Below are positions 61,177 through 64,000 of a stretch of DNA of 64,000 nucleotides, one piece after another (the first letter of the stretch is position 1; each line of letters opens with the position of its first letter). A program made the translations under genes and the position numbers. The notes below the pieces were generated by a model. That model saw nothing but the letters and a program-made list of their open reading frames with translations. It ran no database searches and was not told the DNA's origin. Source of the stretch: Rathayibacter sp. VKM Ac-2760 (GTDB taxonomy: Bacteria; Actinomycetota; Actinomycetes; Actinomycetales; Microbacteriaceae). The DNA lies in assembly GCF_009834185.1 (NCBI RefSeq), contig NZ_CP047173.1, positions 434,001 to 498,000 of the forward strand. The letters are read 5' to 3'.

Positions 61177-61407
61177 GTGTCGGGTCAGCGAGTCAGATAT
61201 GTGCGGGTAAGCACGTTGGATCAGAGCACCATGCTCCAGTTCGACGGCGTGACGCTGGACCGGGTGTTCGAGGACAAGGCCTGCGGCAAAGACCTGAACC
61301 GTCCGCAGCTCGAAGAGAAGGTCGGATTCGTCCGCGACGGCGACACGGTGCTCGTGCATTCTATGGACCGGCTCGCGCGGAATCTCGAAGACCTCCGCTG
61401 GCTATAA
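61177..61407 (+). pseudogene. Serine recombinase/invertase, N-terminal fragment
   Basis: The reading VRYVRVSTLDQ, then DRVFEDKACGKDLNRPQLEE and GDTVLVHSMDRLARNLEDLR is the catalytic N-terminus of a Tn3-type resolvase/invertase (nucleophile Ser in VRVST). About 75 of some 190 residues are present before the stop at 61405. The DNA-binding C-terminus is missing, cut at the junction with the helicase fragment. A residual sign of past transposition. Confidence 0.8.
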
Positions 61408-61975
61408 CCAGCTTCCTGCGGTCGTGGTCAGCTAACCCGGACCGGAGGGCGTCGAGAGCTTCCTGCTGATGCCGGCGGAGCTGCTTCTTCTGAGGCGGTG
61501 CGACCTCGTCTGGCTTGTCGAAGGAGTACGTCGACCAGTCGATGTCGGACTGGTCGAACTCGTCGACCGGAATCTGGTTCGACGGCACACCCTGCCCGAC
61601 CATCGCGTCCAGCGCGTTTTTTGCCCAGCGAGGCCGTCGCGACCACGATCCGCGACGTAAGGGGTGCTTTCCGGACGCCGTGAAGAACGAGTCCAGTTCC
61701 CCGTTCTGGATCATGGAGGTGGGGGCGTAGAACTTGTACCGGATCGCACACCAGCACCCGCCGTGCCGCTCACGGGCAACAAGATCGATTCCAGTGTCGG
61801 GCTTGCCGTCGTGGCCAGGCCAGTCCTGCCACAGCCACATCTCGTCAAACCGGGCCGTCTACGTCGGATCCGTGGTCAAGAACACCCTTGTCAGCCGTTC
61901 GAACAGGCGACCCTTCGCGCGGGCGTCCGGCGCGATCTGCGCATACTCGGCAAGAAGATCATGGATCGACGTCAT
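61403..61975 (-). pseudogene. Decayed COG4889-type restriction/defence helicase, N-terminal part
   Basis: From ATG 61975 the reverse strand reads MTSIHDLLAEYAQIAPDARA, then RLFERLTRVFLTTDPT with an in-frame TAG. It resumes as DEMWLWQDWPGHDGKPDTGI and DLVARERHGG, a Mrr-like nuclease start (GIDLVA). SFFTASGK and QSDIDWSTYSFDK follow, with frame changes near 61600-61680. RRHQQEALDALRSGLADHDR and KLVIASGG run up to where the Walker region should begin. The gene is cut at about 61403 against the recombinase fragment. Intact relatives are large DEAD/DEAH helicases in phage defence or mobile elements. Confidence 0.8.
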
Positions 61976-62119
61976 TGTTCGCACCCCTCATCACACCCAA
62001 CACACTTAGAACCGCCAGGTCGGCACGAGCACCTCCGCGATCGTATCCGCCCGGCCAAGCCACCCCTGCCGTGGTCTGGAGACGTGGTCGCTGCACACCA
62101 GAGCCAGCCGAAGCAACGC

Positions 62120-63232
62120 CTAGGGGGTGGTCGGCCTGCAGGTGCGCGATACGAGGTTGCCGACTCCCAGCAGGGTGGTGACCGTGTACGACTGCGAGGT
62201 GCCCCGCCACGTGGTCCCGGCGAGCACCGTGGAGATCGTCACGGGCCAGGAGGAGCCGACGTCCAGCAGTGCGCTGGCGGGAACGAAGCTGATGGTGCGG
62301 GCATCTGCCGCTACCGGCGCCGTCGATGTGACGGCGGCGCCCGTGCCGTAGGTGGCCACGATTCCGGACTGAGTGAGGGAAGCGGCGGGGACGGTGTATT
62401 TGAGGGTCACAGTCGCCCCGCTCGTCGTGCACTCCGTGATCGTGGGCACCGGCAGGGCGCCGGTGGCGGCGCTGGCCGTCGCGAGCGCGGTGTCCGTGAA
62501 GGCGGCCGAGGTCCCCACCGGCGGGGGCGCGACGACGCCCGCGCCCGCGAGCAGCACGGCGGTGAGACCGAGGGCGCCCCCCGCCGCGTGCCGATGCCGA
62601 CGGCGAGGGCCGGTGCCCGCCTCCGGAGCCGCACTGCGCGCAGCCCGCGTCGGAGCGAACGCCACCATCAGCAGCAGCCCGGCCAGCAGCCCGCCCAGGA
62701 ACAGCGCGGGCGGACTCGCGAGCGCGCTCACCACGTAGCCCACGCGATTCACGCTCGTGAGCAGCAGGTCCACCCGGTCGACGACGTACGGCTCCGCGTC
62801 GTCCACCCCGTTCGCGTCGCCGCGGAGCACGAGCGACACCCGGTCGCCGCCGACCGGGGTGCTCGAGACCACCCGGTGGGTGATCCGCACGCCCGTCGGC
62901 AGCTCCACGCTCACCACGTCGCCGGGTCGCGCGTCGGCGGCGGGGATGTCGCGGGCGATCCCCAGCGCGCCCGTCTCGATCGCGGGCCCCATCGAGCCGC
63001 TCTGGAAGACGAGCGGGGTGATGCCGAAGAGCAGCGCCGCGAGCGCGGACAGCAGGCAGAGGGTGCCGAGCACCGCCCCGAGCGTGAGCAGGAGCTCGCG
63101 GAGCACTGTGCGCATCCGGCCGGGGCGCGCGGTCGCGCGAGCCGGCGCCTCCGCGGGCTCGGTCGCGTCGTCCGGCGGATCGGCCCGGTGAGGGGCGTCC
63201 GGCGACTCGGCGAGGTGGTGGGCGGTCGACAC
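62120..63232 (-). CDS. sipW: SipW-type signal peptidase fused to a secreted domain
   Basis: 370 residues, GTG 63232. TM1 (LLTLGAVLGTLCLLSALAAL) is followed by catalytic Ser in QSGSMGPAIETGAL. VSVELPTGVRITHRVVS has His where bacterial type I peptidases have Lys, the SipW/archaeal form, and LRGDANGVDD is the conserved Asp box. A second TM (PPALFLGGLLAGLLLMVAF) ends the usual peptidase at about 210. It then continues with a third hydrophobic stretch and a Thr/Ser-rich domain (SAAFTDTALATASAATGALP) like SipW substrates, ending RTCRPTTP. Four bases separate it from the TasA-like gene, its probable substrate. Confidence 0.85.
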   Translation of the reverse strand: MSTAHHLAESPDAPHRADPPDDATEPAEAPARATARPGRMRTVLRELLLTLGAVLGTLCLLSALAALLFGITPLVFQSGSMGPAIETGALGIARDIPAADARPGDVVSVELPTGVRITHRVVSSTPVGGDRVSLVLRGDANGVDDAEPYVVDRVDLLLTSVNRVGYVVSALASPPALFLGGLLAGLLLMVAFAPTRAARSAAPEAGTGPRRRHRHAAGGALGLTAVLLAGAGVVAPPPVGTSAAFTDTALATASAATGALPVPTITECTTSGATVTLKYTVPAASLTQSGIVATYGTGAAVTSTAPVAADARTISFVPASALLDVGSSWPVTISTVLAGTTWRGTSQSYTVTTLLGVGNLVSRTCRPTTP

Positions 63233-63236
63233 GGGC

Positions 63237-63887
63237 TCAGGTGGTGGTCGCGGTGAAGGTGAGGGTGATGTTCGTGCTCTGCGACTGGAGGCTGGACGCG
63301 GCGTTGGTGGGCAGGGTGAAGAGCACGCAGAGCGTCTCCGACGGGGTCACGGGCGGGGTGGTGGTGGCGCCGGCCAGCGGGCGGCCCGTGCCGATGATGG
63401 TCCCCACCAAGGGGGGCGCCGTCGCGCCAGTGCCGGTGATCGCGGTGCCGCTGCAGGAGGAGGTGGTGCCGCCGGCGGGGTTCGAGGGCGTGCCGCCGGT
63501 GTAGACGGCGGCGGTGAGCGCGGGGCCGAGCGTGCCGGTGCCGGCGCCCACGACGGTGTAGGTCACGGGGAGCGTGCCGGTGTTGCTCACCGCGATCGCC
63601 ACCGCCTGCGTGCTGCCGGGGCGCAGGTTGGACCAGGCGGGGATGGTGATGGTGTCCATGGTGTTGAGCCTGAGGTCGACGTTGCCCGTGCTGAACGTGC
63701 TGGTGGCCGTCGCGTTGTCCGACCAGGCCGCGAGGGTCGCGACGCCGCCGCCGCCGAGCAGGATGCCGACGGAGAGCAGCGCGCGCACCTGGACGCTGCG
63801 CGAACGGAAGCGACTCGGGCGGCGTGCCGCGGCGTGGCGGGAGCGCGGCGAGGCCGAGGTGCTCGGCGGGAGTTCAGGACGGGACAT
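63237..63887 (-). CDS. TasA-like SipW-dependent secreted protein
   Basis: 216 residues from ATG 63887. A long Arg-rich N-terminus is followed by a signal ALLSVGILLGGGGVATLAAW with the SipW-dependent ending WSDNATATSTFSTGNVDL. The mature part is beta-rich (MDTITIPAWSNLRPGSTQAV; FTLPTNAASSLQSQSTNITL), as in TasA/camelysin-type proteins that form fibres or surface layers. It is upstream of, and coupled to, the SipW gene. Its start overlaps the stop of the preceding partial gene. Confidence 0.88.
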   Translation of the reverse strand: MSRPELPPSTSASPRSRHAAARRPSRFRSRSVQVRALLSVGILLGGGGVATLAAWSDNATATSTFSTGNVDLRLNTMDTITIPAWSNLRPGSTQAVAIAVSNTGTLPVTYTVVGAGTGTLGPALTAAVYTGGTPSNPAGGTTSSCSGTAITGTGATAPPLVGTIIGTGRPLAGATTTPPVTPSETLCVLFTLPTNAASSLQSQSTNITLTFTATTT

Positions 63888-64000
63888 CCGGGGACTGCCT
63901 TCGGGATCGGTCGTGCGGGTCGGAATTCGCGGCGGCGGACGGCGTGCGCCGGGAGCGCATCGCGAGCAGGAGGGCGAGGCCGGCGGCCATCGCGCCGGCG
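63874..64000 (-). CDS. C-terminus of an upstream surface/membrane protein (partial)
   Basis: Reverse frame shows AGAMAAGLALLLAMRSRRTP followed by a polar Ser/Arg tail and a TGA at 63874-63876 that overlaps the start of the TasA-like gene. A hydrophobic helix then basic residues suggests the membrane end of a sorted or membrane protein. Only 41 residues are in the window; the family cannot be assigned. Confidence 0.55.
   Translation of the reverse strand, partial: AGAMAAGLALLLAMRSRRTPSAAANSDPHDRSRRQSPDVPS

Larger units (their letters stand above)
42481..61975. mobile_element. Low-GC genomic island
   Basis: By eye the GC content falls well below the flanks and codon third positions are more mixed. 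The region is edged by two related gene ends (42307-42480 and 62120 onward), carries a phage/ICE-like XRE-ImmA pair at the left and a recombinase fragment plus a dead helicase at the right. Nearly all its genes are accessory or unrecognised. No intact integrase was found, so it is probably no longer self-mobile. Exact borders are inferred. Confidence 0.7.

Noticed and set aside
60890..61210. 106-codon forward open frame
   Set aside because: No ribosome site, no recognisable features, and it overlaps the recombinase fragment in another frame.

Overview
This 64 kb window looks like chromosome from a high-GC actinobacterium, most likely of the family Microbacteriaceae (Rathayibacter, Curtobacterium or Clavibacter-like). 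The basis is the GC-rich sequence with G/C-ending codons, many GTG starts, AGGAG-type ribosome sites, LAxTG (rather than LPxTG) cell-wall sorting signals, SipW/TasA-type secretion genes, and the clustered short palindromic repeats with TACTCGA cores. No rRNA, tRNA or CRISPR array was seen.

Left part (1-10.5 kb): an SDR oxidoreductase with a divergent XRE regulator; an EamA exporter with a divergent LysR regulator; a repeat-rich gap; then one operon holding an NMT1/SsuA-like ABC importer (lipoprotein, ATPase, two permeases), an amidohydrolase, a RidA protein and an adenosine/adenine-deaminase-family enzyme. The operon appears to import an N-heterocycle or nucleobase-like compound and to hydrolyse or deaminate it.

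Surface-protein region (10.6-30 kb): five paralogous secreted proteins with Ig-like 'TNTGDV' repeats, Pro-Ala-Thr linkers and C-terminal LA[E/H]TG sorting signals. PucR, ArsR and SRPBCC genes and a carbohydrate ABC transporter with a phosphotransferase gene lie among them. One paralog is frameshifted in a G tract. A 100-bp copy of the 3' end of a sugar permease is stranded between two paralogs, which records a segmental duplication.

Middle (30-42.3 kb): an OmpR-type two-component system; a degenerate Pro-repeat secreted protein; a striking non-coding hairpin/repeat array; a sorted phytase-esterase-like surface protein; a ThuA / Gfo-Idh pair divergent from a LacI regulator with a clear operator; an alpha/beta hydrolase; an M18 aminopeptidase; and three clusters of palindromic repeats.

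Island (about 42.4-62.0 kb): visibly lower GC and different gene content. The left edge carries the orphaned 3' end of a gene whose intact relative is at the right edge. The right edge has a recombinase fragment and a decayed helicase. Inside are an XRE-ImmA/IrrE pair, a GIY-YIG-like protein and two same-strand operons separated by two divergent lipoproteins. Operon 1 encodes a zinc-ribbon-like small protein, a four-TM protein, a vWA-like/OmpA lipoprotein and a membrane-anchored vWA protein. Operon 2 encodes two unrecognised proteins, a lipoprotein paralogous to one of the divergent pair, and a 1382-residue protein that I read as a Lon-like (S16) protease domain, one TM helix and a large beta-propeller-like C-terminal part. 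I consider this the best candidate for an undescribed envelope-linked system. After the island comes a SipW-type signal peptidase fused to a secreted domain and its TasA-like partner.
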